A DNA stretch of 12,541 nt from contig ARWO01000029.1 of the NCBI GenBank assembly GCA_000402075.1, forward strand, positions 1 to 12,541. The letters run 5' to 3'. A model generated the notes under the pieces. It saw only the letters and a list, made by a program, of their open reading frames with translations, made no database searches and was not told the origin of the DNA. Positions 6,690 through 12,541 of this stretch are shown here, piece after piece. A program made the translations under genes and the position numbers. The number at the start of each line of letters is the position of its first letter. Within the stretch, counting starts at the first letter, position 1. The DNA comes from Thaumarchaeota archaeon SCGC AAA007-O23 (GTDB lineage: Archaea > Thermoproteota > Nitrososphaeria > Nitrososphaerales > Nitrosopumilaceae).

Positions 6690-7438
6690 AACGTGGATTG
6701 ATGTTAATTGATAGGGGAAGTAGGGAAAGAGAAGCTGAAGAAGAACTAGAAATTATTTGTGAGAAAGTTAGGGAAAAAGGAAACTACGATTTTACAGAAT
6801 TTTGTTTTCTTGAAGTAGTTCCACCATTCATTGAAGATGGAATGGAGAAATGTCTGAAAAAAAATGTGGATCAGATGACAATTGTACCATATTTTCTCTA
6901 TCCTGGAAAAAAAGTAAAGATAGCAGTTGCAGATGCAATGAAGTACCAAAAAGATACCAAAATCAAGTTTCTTGTCTCAAAACCAATGACTATGCATAGA
7001 ACACTAGTAGATCTAGTTGACAGTAGGATAGTTTCAGCGTTAAAAGAAAATGAAATTTCACTGTCAAAAGATAAGGTGGACGTGCTAGTAATTGGTCATG
7101 GGAGTATGGATCCTAACGCGGGAATCTCAATTAATTACATTGTAGATGAACTAAGAAAGAGCTACAAAAATGTGGACAGATGCTACCTAGAAATTGAAGA
7201 ACCAAACATTGAACAGGGTATACAAAGTTGCCAAAATAATAGCCCAGATGTCTTGGTAATAGTATTTTATTTTCTACATGAAGGGGCGCATGTTAAGACT
7301 GACATTAATAATGATTTGAAGCCTGCACTGGAAAAATCAAATCTGAAAAAGGTTTGTGTTACAAAGCATCTTGGTGCTGATGAAAAAATGATTGATTTGA
7401 TAGTTGAGAGAGCAAAGGAGGTAGAAAATGCAAACTAG
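6686..7438 (+). CDS. cbiX: Two-domain CbiX-type sirohydrochlorin cobaltochelatase, active site only in the second half
   Basis: Probably inserts cobalt into sirohydrochlorin, the entry step of the cobalt-early pathway. The 250 residues are two tandem chelatase domains. The second has the expected GHGS (137-140, His138) and FLHEGAHVKTDI (196-207, with His198 and His202). The first aligns in shape but reads DRGS (9-12) and FLYPGKKVKIAV (70-81), so all three metal-site histidines are replaced (His to Arg, Tyr and Lys). The first half may therefore be structural or bind the ring. The start is TTG at 6686, overlapping the cbiG stop. The first ATG, at residue 6, would cut into the first beta strand, so TTG is preferred. 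The end overlaps cbiC by 11 bases. Use of nickel or iron in place of cobalt is possible from the fold, but the gene context favours cobalt. Confidence 0.87.
   Translation: MKRGLMLIDRGSREREAEEELEIICEKVREKGNYDFTEFCFLEVVPPFIEDGMEKCLKKNVDQMTIVPYFLYPGKKVKIAVADAMKYQKDTKIKFLVSKPMTMHRTLVDLVDSRIVSALKENEISLSKDKVDVLVIGHGSMDPNAGISINYIVDELRKSYKNVDRCYLEIEEPNIEQGIQSCQNNSPDVLVIVFYFLHEGAHVKTDINNDLKPALEKSNLKKVCVTKHLGADEKMIDLIVERAKEVENAN
7414..7422 (+). promoter_or_regulatory. Strong Shine-Dalgarno site for cbiC
   Basis: AAAGGAGGT, five bases before the cbiC ATG at 7428, inside the end of cbiX. It is a near-perfect match to the anti-Shine-Dalgarno sequence. It fixes the cbiC start and shows leadered internal initiation, in contrast to the leaderless look of first genes here. 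Confidence 0.8.
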
Positions 7439-8057
7439 GAAGGGACAATCAATAGAAGATGAAAGTATGGAGATCATTGACCGTGAGATTGGATCTCATC
7501 CATATACCGATATGGAATGGCCCATAGTCAGAAGAATTATTCATGCCACGGCAGATTTTGATTTTGCTGGAAAAAACAAGATAGTTTTTCACGACGATGC
7601 AATCACAAGTGGAATTAATGCGCTGAAAAATGGCTGTAGTATAATCACGGATGTGAATGGCGTAATAGGTGGGTTGAACAAGCAAAACCCAAAAGATTTT
7701 GGAAATGATATAATATGCAATATTTCGGATCCAGGTCTGGCTGAAAAGGCAAGACAAGAGGACAAAACCAGAGCACAGATGTCCATGCAGGTTGCAGCTT
7801 CTGATATGAACGGTGGAGTTGTGGTAATAGGTAATGCTCCAACTGCATTGCTGGAAGTAATCAAGATGATTCAAGAGAAAGTTACAAAACCTGCATTAAT
7901 TATAGGAATTCCCGTAGGATTCGTATCTGCAGTGGAATCTAAAGAAGAATTACAAAAGATTGATGCTCCGTTTATCACCAATATTGGTAGAAAGGGTGGA
8001 AGTTCCTGTGCTGCGTCAATTGTTAATGCATTATTCAAATTGTTACGGGAAAATTAG
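7428..8057 (+). CDS. cbiC: Cobalt-precorrin-8 methylmutase
   Basis: Moves the methyl group from C11 to C12 of cobalt-precorrin-8 to give cobyrinate. The 209 residues are the usual CbiC/CobH length. The key motif is VRRIIHATADFDFA (34-47), whose His39 corresponds to the catalytic histidine of the family. Other family segments are FHDDAITSGINALKNGC (about 54-70), IITDVNGVIGG, VVVIGNAPTALLEV and the C-terminal NIGRKGGSSCAASIVNAL. The ATG is set by a strong Shine-Dalgarno sequence within cbiX. The first 11 bases overlap cbiX, and a small membrane gene follows three bases after the stop, so this is an operon interior gene. Confidence 0.96.
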   Translation: MQTRKGQSIEDESMEIIDREIGSHPYTDMEWPIVRRIIHATADFDFAGKNKIVFHDDAITSGINALKNGCSIITDVNGVIGGLNKQNPKDFGNDIICNISDPGLAEKARQEDKTRAQMSMQVAASDMNGGVVVIGNAPTALLEVIKMIQEKVTKPALIIGIPVGFVSAVESKEELQKIDAPFITNIGRKGGSSCAASIVNALFKLLREN

Positions 8058-8060
8058 TAG

Positions 8061-8246
8061 ATGCTTGGCAAAAAAGCTGCGTCTATCTGCATTATAATTA
8101 TTGGAATTATTGTAGCCATACCATTCAATTACATATATGGAATTGATGGATTTGAAGTTGATATTGTTTGGACAATTGTTGGAATTGTTATGACTGCTTC
8201 AGGTTTTTATTTATTAAAAAATTCAGCTAAACTAAAACCAATCTAA
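8061..8246 (+). CDS. 61-residue two-span membrane protein linked to cbiC
   Basis: I do not recognise this protein. The ATG is three bases after the cbiC stop, so it is almost certainly in the cobalamin transcript. Two hydrophobic segments are visible: about residues 6-25 (Ile-rich) and 35-54 (IVWTIVGIVMTASGFYLL). They are joined by a short loop with Gly, Asp and Glu, and the protein ends in a basic tail KNSAKLKPI. A two-span hairpin with both ends in the cytoplasm fits the Lys residues at each end. It is shorter than the cobalt-transport subunit CbiN and I see no CbiN motif, so a transport role is speculative. The frame starts at the expected place and fills the gap to the convergent restriction gene, which supports its being real. 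Confidence 0.7.
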   Translation: MLGKKAASICIIIIGIIVAIPFNYIYGIDGFEVDIVWTIVGIVMTASGFYLLKNSAKLKPI

Positions 8247-8259
8247 ATATCAACAAGGT

Positions 8260-9420
8260 TTATGCATATTCATTTGCAATTATTTCATTCCATGTTTTTC
8301 TCATCCCTTGGCGAATATCTTCATCCGTGGTAAGTAGAACACCATAGGTAGACAGTATACGTGAAGGATCACTTAGGAGTCTCAAATAATACCATAATGT
8401 GGGAATCAACCCATTACAGATGATTTGAGTTCCAGTTTGAGATCCTATTTTTCCAATAGATTGAGAAACAGATTCCTGATCTTCATCCTTGATTTGTTCA
8501 GGAGCAGTAGTAAGAATATAATATCTTGAAACATCCCTCCCTTCAAATTTTCGTAATAACTCATCTACCATATCTGCAGTTATGGAAATTTCACTCTTAA
8601 TCTCTATTCCTTCAAAAGGCTCGTCATTTTTATTGATTTGAATATCACCAATCGCACCAGATCTAAGATCTGCAGTAGTGTGCCGTTCAAGTGGAAGTAA
8701 AATACAACCTTCAAACCTTTTTGTTTCTTTTACAAGTTCTTCATATATTGAATACAAAGCCAAAACAGGCAATCTAGATTTTCCTTGTCCAGAACTATTT
8801 TTAAAATGAGTTTCAAGGATTTTCATAATTGTGGAAATATTTGTTTCACGTGGTACAACTGCAACAGTAGGTTGAGCAGTAAACTGTAGTTTATCATAAT
8901 ATAACAAATAAGCTGCAACATTTCTCGGATCGCCATTTTGTTCTTGGATATAATTTAAAATTCCAAGAAATGACTCTCTAGTTCCAGATCCTCTTGGTTT
9001 AGCTGGAAAATTCAAATCCCAAATCAATGGACGTTCAAACTGACGCCCACTTTCCAACCCCGAATGCTGACAGTGTGTATAATTATGTCTTTTCAAAAAT
9101 GGAGTCACATTGATTTGATCAAATGACCTGTTTGAGTAACCGCCAGGCATATTCTCCTGTCCAATTCTGATATCTTGTGCAGGTGAAATTAATTTTTTGA
9201 TACAACATGCCAATAAAATACTGAATAGGTATTTGGTAGAAGAAATATTATTAACAATTGTTTCAATTGCGTCAAGAATAGTTTCTGGAGTATTTTTTGC
9301 ATCTTTACATTCTTCTACCTTTACATTTTTTAATTGTTCTTTGAGAGCAGTATCATCCACTAAACCTTCTACTTCTCTGTGTAAATTTTCTAATGATTGA
9401 TTTGGAGTAATGTTAGACAT
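8260..9420 (-). CDS. Probable SacI-family type II restriction endonuclease
   Basis: A 386-residue protein resembling the SacI restriction endonuclease family. Conserved-looking segments are GYSNRSFDQINVTPFLKRH (94-112), the region around RPLIWDLNFPAKPRG (130-144), and a later nuclease core. The core reads AIGDIQI (256-262) then EGIEIKSE (270-277). Asp259 with Glu273-Ile-Lys275 fits a PD-(D/E)XK active site. A helical N-terminus (about 1-80) precedes it. The gene is on the opposite strand to the cobalamin genes either side, and no methyltransferase, specificity subunit or other defence gene is adjacent. If the enzyme is active, a protecting methylase must be encoded elsewhere. It could instead be a solitary or decayed nuclease, but the frame is intact and full length. 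Target sequence is unknown. Confidence 0.68.
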   Translation of the reverse strand: MSNITPNQSLENLHREVEGLVDDTALKEQLKNVKVEECKDAKNTPETILDAIETIVNNISSTKYLFSILLACCIKKLISPAQDIRIGQENMPGGYSNRSFDQINVTPFLKRHNYTHCQHSGLESGRQFERPLIWDLNFPAKPRGSGTRESFLGILNYIQEQNGDPRNVAAYLLYYDKLQFTAQPTVAVVPRETNISTIMKILETHFKNSSGQGKSRLPVLALYSIYEELVKETKRFEGCILLPLERHTTADLRSGAIGDIQINKNDEPFEGIEIKSEISITADMVDELLRKFEGRDVSRYYILTTAPEQIKDEDQESVSQSIGKIGSQTGTQIICNGLIPTLWYYLRLLSDPSRILSTYGVLLTTDEDIRQGMRKTWNEIIANEYA

Positions 9421-9494
9421 TAATTTTAAACCTATAGTCTAATAGTTGTTCATATATTATCATTTTAAATATCATGTCTCAATTTGATCAAGAT

Positions 9495-10850
9495 CTAACC
9501 TCTCTTGCTAACAAGTTCAGTAGCATATTTTGCACTATCAAAATACAGATGGCAGTATGATGCAAGCGTATTATATTCAGAAAGAGCATCCTTTTTACCA
9601 GATATACCTTCTCCGATCTTCAGATCATATACAAGTTTAGCATCTCTTGCTAGATTGCCAATCTTTGAGTAATGAAACTCGTGTGCACGAAACTTTGCCG
9701 GACCAGAGACCAAGCAGTTTGATGTGATTCTCCCTTCGGTATAGTTTAGCGTCATCTTCTTCGTCATCTGAGTCTCTGCATCGAACAAACCTACCATCTT
9801 ATACTTTTTTTTGCCAAAGCTTATAGATTTTGTCAGATACATCAGTCCCCCACACTCTGCATAAATTGGGATTCCCTCTTCAGCATGTTTTTTTATCATC
9901 CTCCTCATGATTGTGTTCCGCTCAAGTGATTGCCCTAAAACTTCAGGAAATCCACCTCCAATGTAGATTAAATCGCATTTTGGGATTTTTTTGTCTGTTA
10001 CTGGACTAAAAAATTTCAGCTTTGCTCCTTCCCTACGTAATGCTTCAAGGTTATCATGATAATAGAAATTAAACGAAGAGTCAAGTGCAACCGCTACTGT
10101 AGCTATAGGTTTTTTGATTTTTTTTGCCTGAACCTTTGGAAGTTCTGATACGTTTTTACAAATCTGAATTATTTTATCAATGTCAAGACTGTCAGAAATC
10201 TCACGTGAAACTTTCCTAATTTTATTTTGCAGTGACCTTTGTTCCTTTACAGGAATAAGTCCGAGATGTCGCGATTCCAAGCTCTCAGAATTTCTTAGTA
10301 TAGATCCAAGTATTGGAACCTTCAGGCTTGCAAGTGCTTGCTTGCACATACTTTCATGTTTCTTGCTGCCAATTTTGTTCAAAATTATGCCAACAATCCT
10401 AGAATTACGATGAAACTTTACAAATCCTAGTGCAGTCGCAGCAATGGAACGTGCTGTTTTGCTTGCGTCCAAAATTAAAATTGTAGGAGATTTTAGCAGC
10501 GATGCAACATGATGTGTACTAGCATAGTTTGTCTTTCCACCAAACCCATCATAATAACCCATTACACCCTCAATTACAGAAATATCAGATGTGGAATTTT
10601 TTACAAAACTATGTAGTAACTCACTTTCTCCCATTAACCATACATCCAAATTTTTTGCATCCTTGCCTGATATTGCAGAAAGATAACTGGGATCAATATA
10701 ATCAGGACCAACCTTGAATGGCTGTATACTATAGCCACGTTTCTTGATCCCATAAATTATCGCGGATGTGATCGATGTCTTGCCAACTCCGCTGGTTATC
10801 CCAGCAACAACTAACCTTGGAATCTTCAATTCTTTGTCTAGGAATTTCAT
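9495..10850 (-). CDS. cbiA: Cobyrinate a,c-diamide synthase
   Basis: ATP- and glutamine-dependent amidation of the a and c side chains of cobyrinate in B12 synthesis. The 451 residues show the CbiA/CobB order. The N-terminal ATPase has a P-loop GITSGVGKTSI (17-27), then FKVGPDYIDPSYLS (45-58) and VIEGVMGYYDG (92-102). The C-terminal class I glutamine amidotransferase has GGGFPE (298-303), nucleophile Cys333 in YAECGGLMYL, and the late His434 in ASYCHLYF. The motifs match the usual enzyme and nothing is missing. It is transcribed away from cobA with a 42-base spacer, and lies beyond the restriction gene from the cbiD-cbiC block. The paralog cobyric acid synthase CobQ is longer with different motifs, so confusion is unlikely. 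Confidence 0.95.
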   Translation of the reverse strand: MKFLDKELKIPRLVVAGITSGVGKTSITSAIIYGIKKRGYSIQPFKVGPDYIDPSYLSAISGKDAKNLDVWLMGESELLHSFVKNSTSDISVIEGVMGYYDGFGGKTNYASTHHVASLLKSPTILILDASKTARSIAATALGFVKFHRNSRIVGIILNKIGSKKHESMCKQALASLKVPILGSILRNSESLESRHLGLIPVKEQRSLQNKIRKVSREISDSLDIDKIIQICKNVSELPKVQAKKIKKPIATVAVALDSSFNFYYHDNLEALRREGAKLKFFSPVTDKKIPKCDLIYIGGGFPEVLGQSLERNTIMRRMIKKHAEEGIPIYAECGGLMYLTKSISFGKKKYKMVGLFDAETQMTKKMTLNYTEGRITSNCLVSGPAKFRAHEFHYSKIGNLARDAKLVYDLKIGEGISGKKDALSEYNTLASYCHLYFDSAKYATELVSKRG

Positions 10851-10862
10851 CTACTATCAATC

Positions 10863-10873
10863 TTTTTAGTTTA
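10863..10873 (+). promoter_or_regulatory. TATA-like box for the adenosyltransferase gene
   Basis: TTTTTAGTTTA is centred about 25 bases before the GTG at 10893, consistent with a leaderless transcript. The spacer to the divergent cbiA start is only 42 bases, so the cbiA promoter must overlap it; on the minus strand I see only an AT-rich CTAAACT there. Confidence 0.35.
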
Positions 10874-10892
10874 GAGAAAATTCAAAGTAAAC

Positions 10893-11426
10893 GTGAGCCA
10901 AAAGGGACTCGTTATAGTATATACTGGTGGAGGCAAGGGAAAAACCTCAGCCGCACTAGGACTTGTATTAAGAGCTGTAGGATACAACCATAAAGTTTGC
11001 ATGATACAATTTGTAAAAGGCACTTGGCATTATGGTGAGCTCGATTCTGCAAAAAGGTTAGCGCCAGAATTTGAGCTGATTACGGCAGGCAAGGGATTTG
11101 TAGGTATTTTAGATGACAAAAGCCCACGTGAAGATCACGTAAAGGCGGCAAACGATACGCTGGAAATTAGTAAGGAAAAGATAATGTCGGGTAACTTTGA
11201 CGTTGTTATACTGGACGAGATTAACTATGCACTACAACTGAAATTACTGAATTTGGATGATGTAATAGATCTCATAAAGTCAAAGCCACCTGAACTTGAT
11301 CTTGTATTGACAGGCAATCATGCAGAAGAGAAAGTCATAGAATTAGCAGATCTTGTAACTGAAATGAAAGAAATCAAACATCCATTCAAATCTGGTATAA
11401 AAGCAAAGAAAGGAATAGATTTCTAG
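10893..11426 (+). CDS. cobA: Cob(I)yrinic acid a,c-diamide adenosyltransferase
   Basis: Transfers the 5'-deoxyadenosyl group from ATP to reduced cobalt, forming adenosylcobyrinate diamide or related corrinoids. The 177 residues belong to the CobA/CobO/BtuR family: P-loop YTGGGKGKTSAALGL (10-24), MIQFVKGTWHYGEL (about 38-51), Walker B-like VVILDEINYAL (about 104-114), and LVLTGNHAEE followed by the C-terminal EMKEIKHPFKSGIKAKKG. This is not the unrelated PduO type. The start is GTG, five residues before the first beta strand. It is divergent from cbiA, whose product is its substrate, and lies 39 bases before the translation-factor gene. Confidence 0.95.
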   Translation: MSQKGLVIVYTGGGKGKTSAALGLVLRAVGYNHKVCMIQFVKGTWHYGELDSAKRLAPEFELITAGKGFVGILDDKSPREDHVKAANDTLEISKEKIMSGNFDVVILDEINYALQLKLLNLDDVIDLIKSKPPELDLVLTGNHAEEKVIELADLVTEMKEIKHPFKSGIKAKKGIDF

Positions 11427-11435
11427 ACAGCAACA

Positions 11436-11444
11436 ATAAATTAC
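11436..11444 (+). promoter_or_regulatory. TATA-like box for the aIF2-alpha gene
   Basis: AATAAATTA is centred about 26 bases before the ATG at 11466, in the 39-base gap after cobA. The spacing suggests a leaderless aIF2-alpha/nop10 transcript separate from cobA. Confidence 0.35.
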
Positions 11445-11465
11445 CTAGTTAAAAAAATACAGCAA

Positions 11466-12266
11466 ATGACAACTGAAGTACATGAATTACCGGAAGTAGG
11501 AGAAATTGTTGTTGCTACAATTAGTAAGATAACAGCTCATGGTGCTTATGCAACTCTAGATGAGTATAACGATATTCAGGGATTTTTGCATGCTTCAGAA
11601 ATAGCACACGGATGGGTACGAAATATTAACAAATTTGTAAAATCGGGAGAGAAAAAAGTTCTGCTTGTAAAGAGGATTAAGGAAGGTAGGGAAGAAATTG
11701 ATTTATCACTTAAACAGGTTTCAAGGGATCAACGAAAAAGGAAACTTGTTGATGTAAAACGATTCGAAAAAGGTAAAAGCATTATTAAAAGTGTGCAAGA
11801 GAAAACAAAATTATCAAATGATGATGTTGAAAAACTAGAAGACAAGATTTTTTCAAAATATGATTCCGTTTATGATGGAGTTGTTGACATTGCTACAAAC
11901 GGAATTAAAGTTTTTGGCGATTTGAAATTACCTAAAAAAACTTTGGATGTAATTGAAGAAGTAAGTATGAAAATTAAACTGCCTTCAGTCGAAATTAGGG
12001 GTATTTTAGAATTAGCAGATAATAGCTCAAATGGGGTGGAAACCATAAAGAACAGCTTACAAGGTTTTGAAAAGACAAATCAGGATAACGTAAAAATTTT
12101 GTACATAGGAGCCCCAAAATATAGAATAAGTGTAACTGCTTCTGATTTTAAATCTGCAGAAAAAACTCTCAAGCCTATCTTAGAAGACATACAAAAAAAT
12201 ATTGAAAAAAACAAGGGTAGTTTTAAATTCACGAGAGAAGAATCCAAGAAAACTGGTGGGGAATAA
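11466..12266 (+). CDS. Translation initiation factor aIF2, alpha subunit
   Basis: Part of the aIF2 heterotrimer that brings initiator Met-tRNA to the small ribosomal subunit. The 266 residues show the three expected parts. An S1 (OB-fold) domain spans about 9-84, with VGEIVVATISKITAHGAYATL and IQGFLHASEIAHGWVRNINK. A helical domain follows at about 85-170, and then an alpha/beta domain that binds aIF2-gamma, with KILYIGAPKYRISVTA. Position 47 is Ala where eukaryotic eIF2-alpha has the regulatory Ser51, so control by phosphorylation at that residue is not expected. The stop TAA overlaps the Nop10 start by one base (TAATG), the common archaeal arrangement of these two genes. Confidence 0.95.
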   Translation: MTTEVHELPEVGEIVVATISKITAHGAYATLDEYNDIQGFLHASEIAHGWVRNINKFVKSGEKKVLLVKRIKEGREEIDLSLKQVSRDQRKRKLVDVKRFEKGKSIIKSVQEKTKLSNDDVEKLEDKIFSKYDSVYDGVVDIATNGIKVFGDLKLPKKTLDVIEEVSMKIKLPSVEIRGILELADNSSNGVETIKNSLQGFEKTNQDNVKILYIGAPKYRISVTASDFKSAEKTLKPILEDIQKNIEKNKGSFKFTREESKKTGGE

Positions 12267-12421
12267 TGCGGTTTCAGCTAAGAAAGTGTTCTGAGTGTGG
12301 ACTATACACATTAAAAGATGAATGCAAAAAATGTAATAAAAAAACTACATTAGTGCATCCAGCAAAATTTTCTCCTGATGACAAATACGCAAGATTGCGT
12401 ATAGCAGAAAAACCGAATTAG
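12266..12421 (+). CDS. Ribosome biogenesis protein Nop10
   Basis: A 51-residue zinc-binding component of the H/ACA ribonucleoprotein, which guides pseudouridylation of rRNA together with Cbf5, Gar1 and L7Ae. The sequence begins MRFQLRKCSECGLYTL. It has the four zinc-ligand cysteines as CxxC (8 and 11) and CxxC (20 and 23), then the conserved HPAKFSPDDKYARLR (31-45), which contacts Cbf5. The length is typical of archaeal Nop10. The ATG shares its A with the last base of the aIF2-alpha stop, so translation is probably coupled. Confidence 0.94.
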   Translation: MRFQLRKCSECGLYTLKDECKKCNKKTTLVHPAKFSPDDKYARLRIAEKPN

Positions 12422-12425
12422 ATTT

Positions 12426-12541
12426 TCAAGGCGCGTATGTGCCTGTAAGTTGTGTCTGTTCTATGATGTGACCTTCCATTGCTTTTTCAACGTCAGCCTT
12501 TGTTACAAGTGAAATACCCCCGAGTTCAATCTTTAATGCAT
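12426..12541 (-). CDS. C-terminal 37 residues of an unidentified protein (runs off the right edge)
   Basis: An open minus-strand frame enters from the right edge and stops with TGA at 12426-12428, four bases from the convergent Nop10 stop. The visible end reads LKIELGGISLVTKADVEKAM, then a further 16 residues ending in TYAP. It has a short hydrophobic strand followed by a probable charged helix. The tight tail-to-tail fit with nop10 and protein-like composition suggest a real gene end, but I cannot name the family from so little. Confidence 0.55.
   Translation of the reverse strand, partial: ALKIELGGISLVTKADVEKAMEGHIIEQTQLTGTYAP

Noticed and set aside
7449..7874. A 141-residue minus-strand open frame
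   Set aside because: It lies wholly within cbiC on the opposite strand. The composition (Cys-, Tyr- and Ser-rich) is not protein-like, and cbiC has clear family motifs.
8061..8246. Small membrane protein as the cobalt-transport subunit CbiN
   Set aside because: It is too short, and no CbiN-like extracytoplasmic loop or accompanying CbiM, CbiQ or CbiO gene is present, so I left it unnamed.
8247..9494. Restriction gene as part of a mobile element
   Set aside because: I saw no inverted repeats, target duplication, integrase or tRNA beside it, so insertion by a mobile element is not supported.
4504..10892. Cobalamin riboswitch upstream of the B12 genes
   Set aside because: The spacers before cbiD, cbiG, cbiA and cobA are only 32-74 bases, far too short for a cobalamin riboswitch of about 200 bases.
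10180..10993. Plus-strand open frames of 62-77 residues
   Set aside because: They are antisense to cbiA, or a shifted-frame copy of the start of cobA, with no support of their own.

Overview
The window looks like a chromosomal segment from an AT-rich archaeon, most likely a Nitrososphaerota (Thaumarchaeota) of the marine Nitrosopumilus type. The evidence is an archaeal information-processing gene set (aIF2-alpha followed by Nop10, an Lsm protein, a RadA/RadB-like ATPase, an Lhr helicase), a cobalt-early cobalamin pathway, very short spacers, and TATA-like boxes about 24-26 bases from start codons, which suggests leaderless transcripts. The phylum is an inference from gene content; no rRNA is present.

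Layout. 1-2085 (minus): a short RecA/RadA-like ATPase, a 39-residue membrane protein that overlaps the next gene, and the N-terminal 442 residues of an Lhr-type helicase that runs off the left edge. 2187-3603 (plus): an Lsm/Sm-like protein and a bacterial-type S-adenosylmethionine synthetase. 3580-4453 (minus): a sugar-epimerase-like SDR gene broken by one extra A in an A7 run; its 3' end overlaps metK by 24 bases. 4504-8246 (plus): the cobalamin block cbiD, cbiG, a two-domain cbiX, cbiC, then a 61-residue membrane protein. 8260-9420 (minus): a probable SacI-family type II restriction endonuclease with no methyltransferase beside it. 9495-10850 (minus): cobyrinate a,c-diamide synthase. 10893-11426 (plus): cob(I)alamin adenosyltransferase. 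11466-12421 (plus): aIF2-alpha and Nop10. 12426-12541 (minus): the C-terminal end of an unidentified protein.

How the genes fit together. CbiX would insert cobalt; CbiG and CbiD act in ring contraction and C1 methylation; CbiC makes cobyrinate; CbiA amidates it; CobA adds the adenosyl ligand. MetK makes the SAM that CbiD and the other corrin methyltransferases use, though its nearness may be chance. The remaining pathway genes (cbiL, cbiF, cbiH, cbiE, cbiT, cbiJ and later steps) are not in this window. The restriction gene interrupts an otherwise continuous cobalamin region and is the clearest accessory element.

No stretch longer than about 100 bases lacks a gene. The largest gaps are 2086-2186 (divergent promoters), 9421-9494 (upstream of the restriction gene, AT-rich) and 4454-4503. 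I saw no tRNA, rRNA, CRISPR array, insertion sequence or long repeat. No clearly novel multi-gene system is evident. The best leads are the overlapping micro-membrane gene, the CbiX with its active site only in the second half, the orphan restriction enzyme and the frameshifted epimerase.
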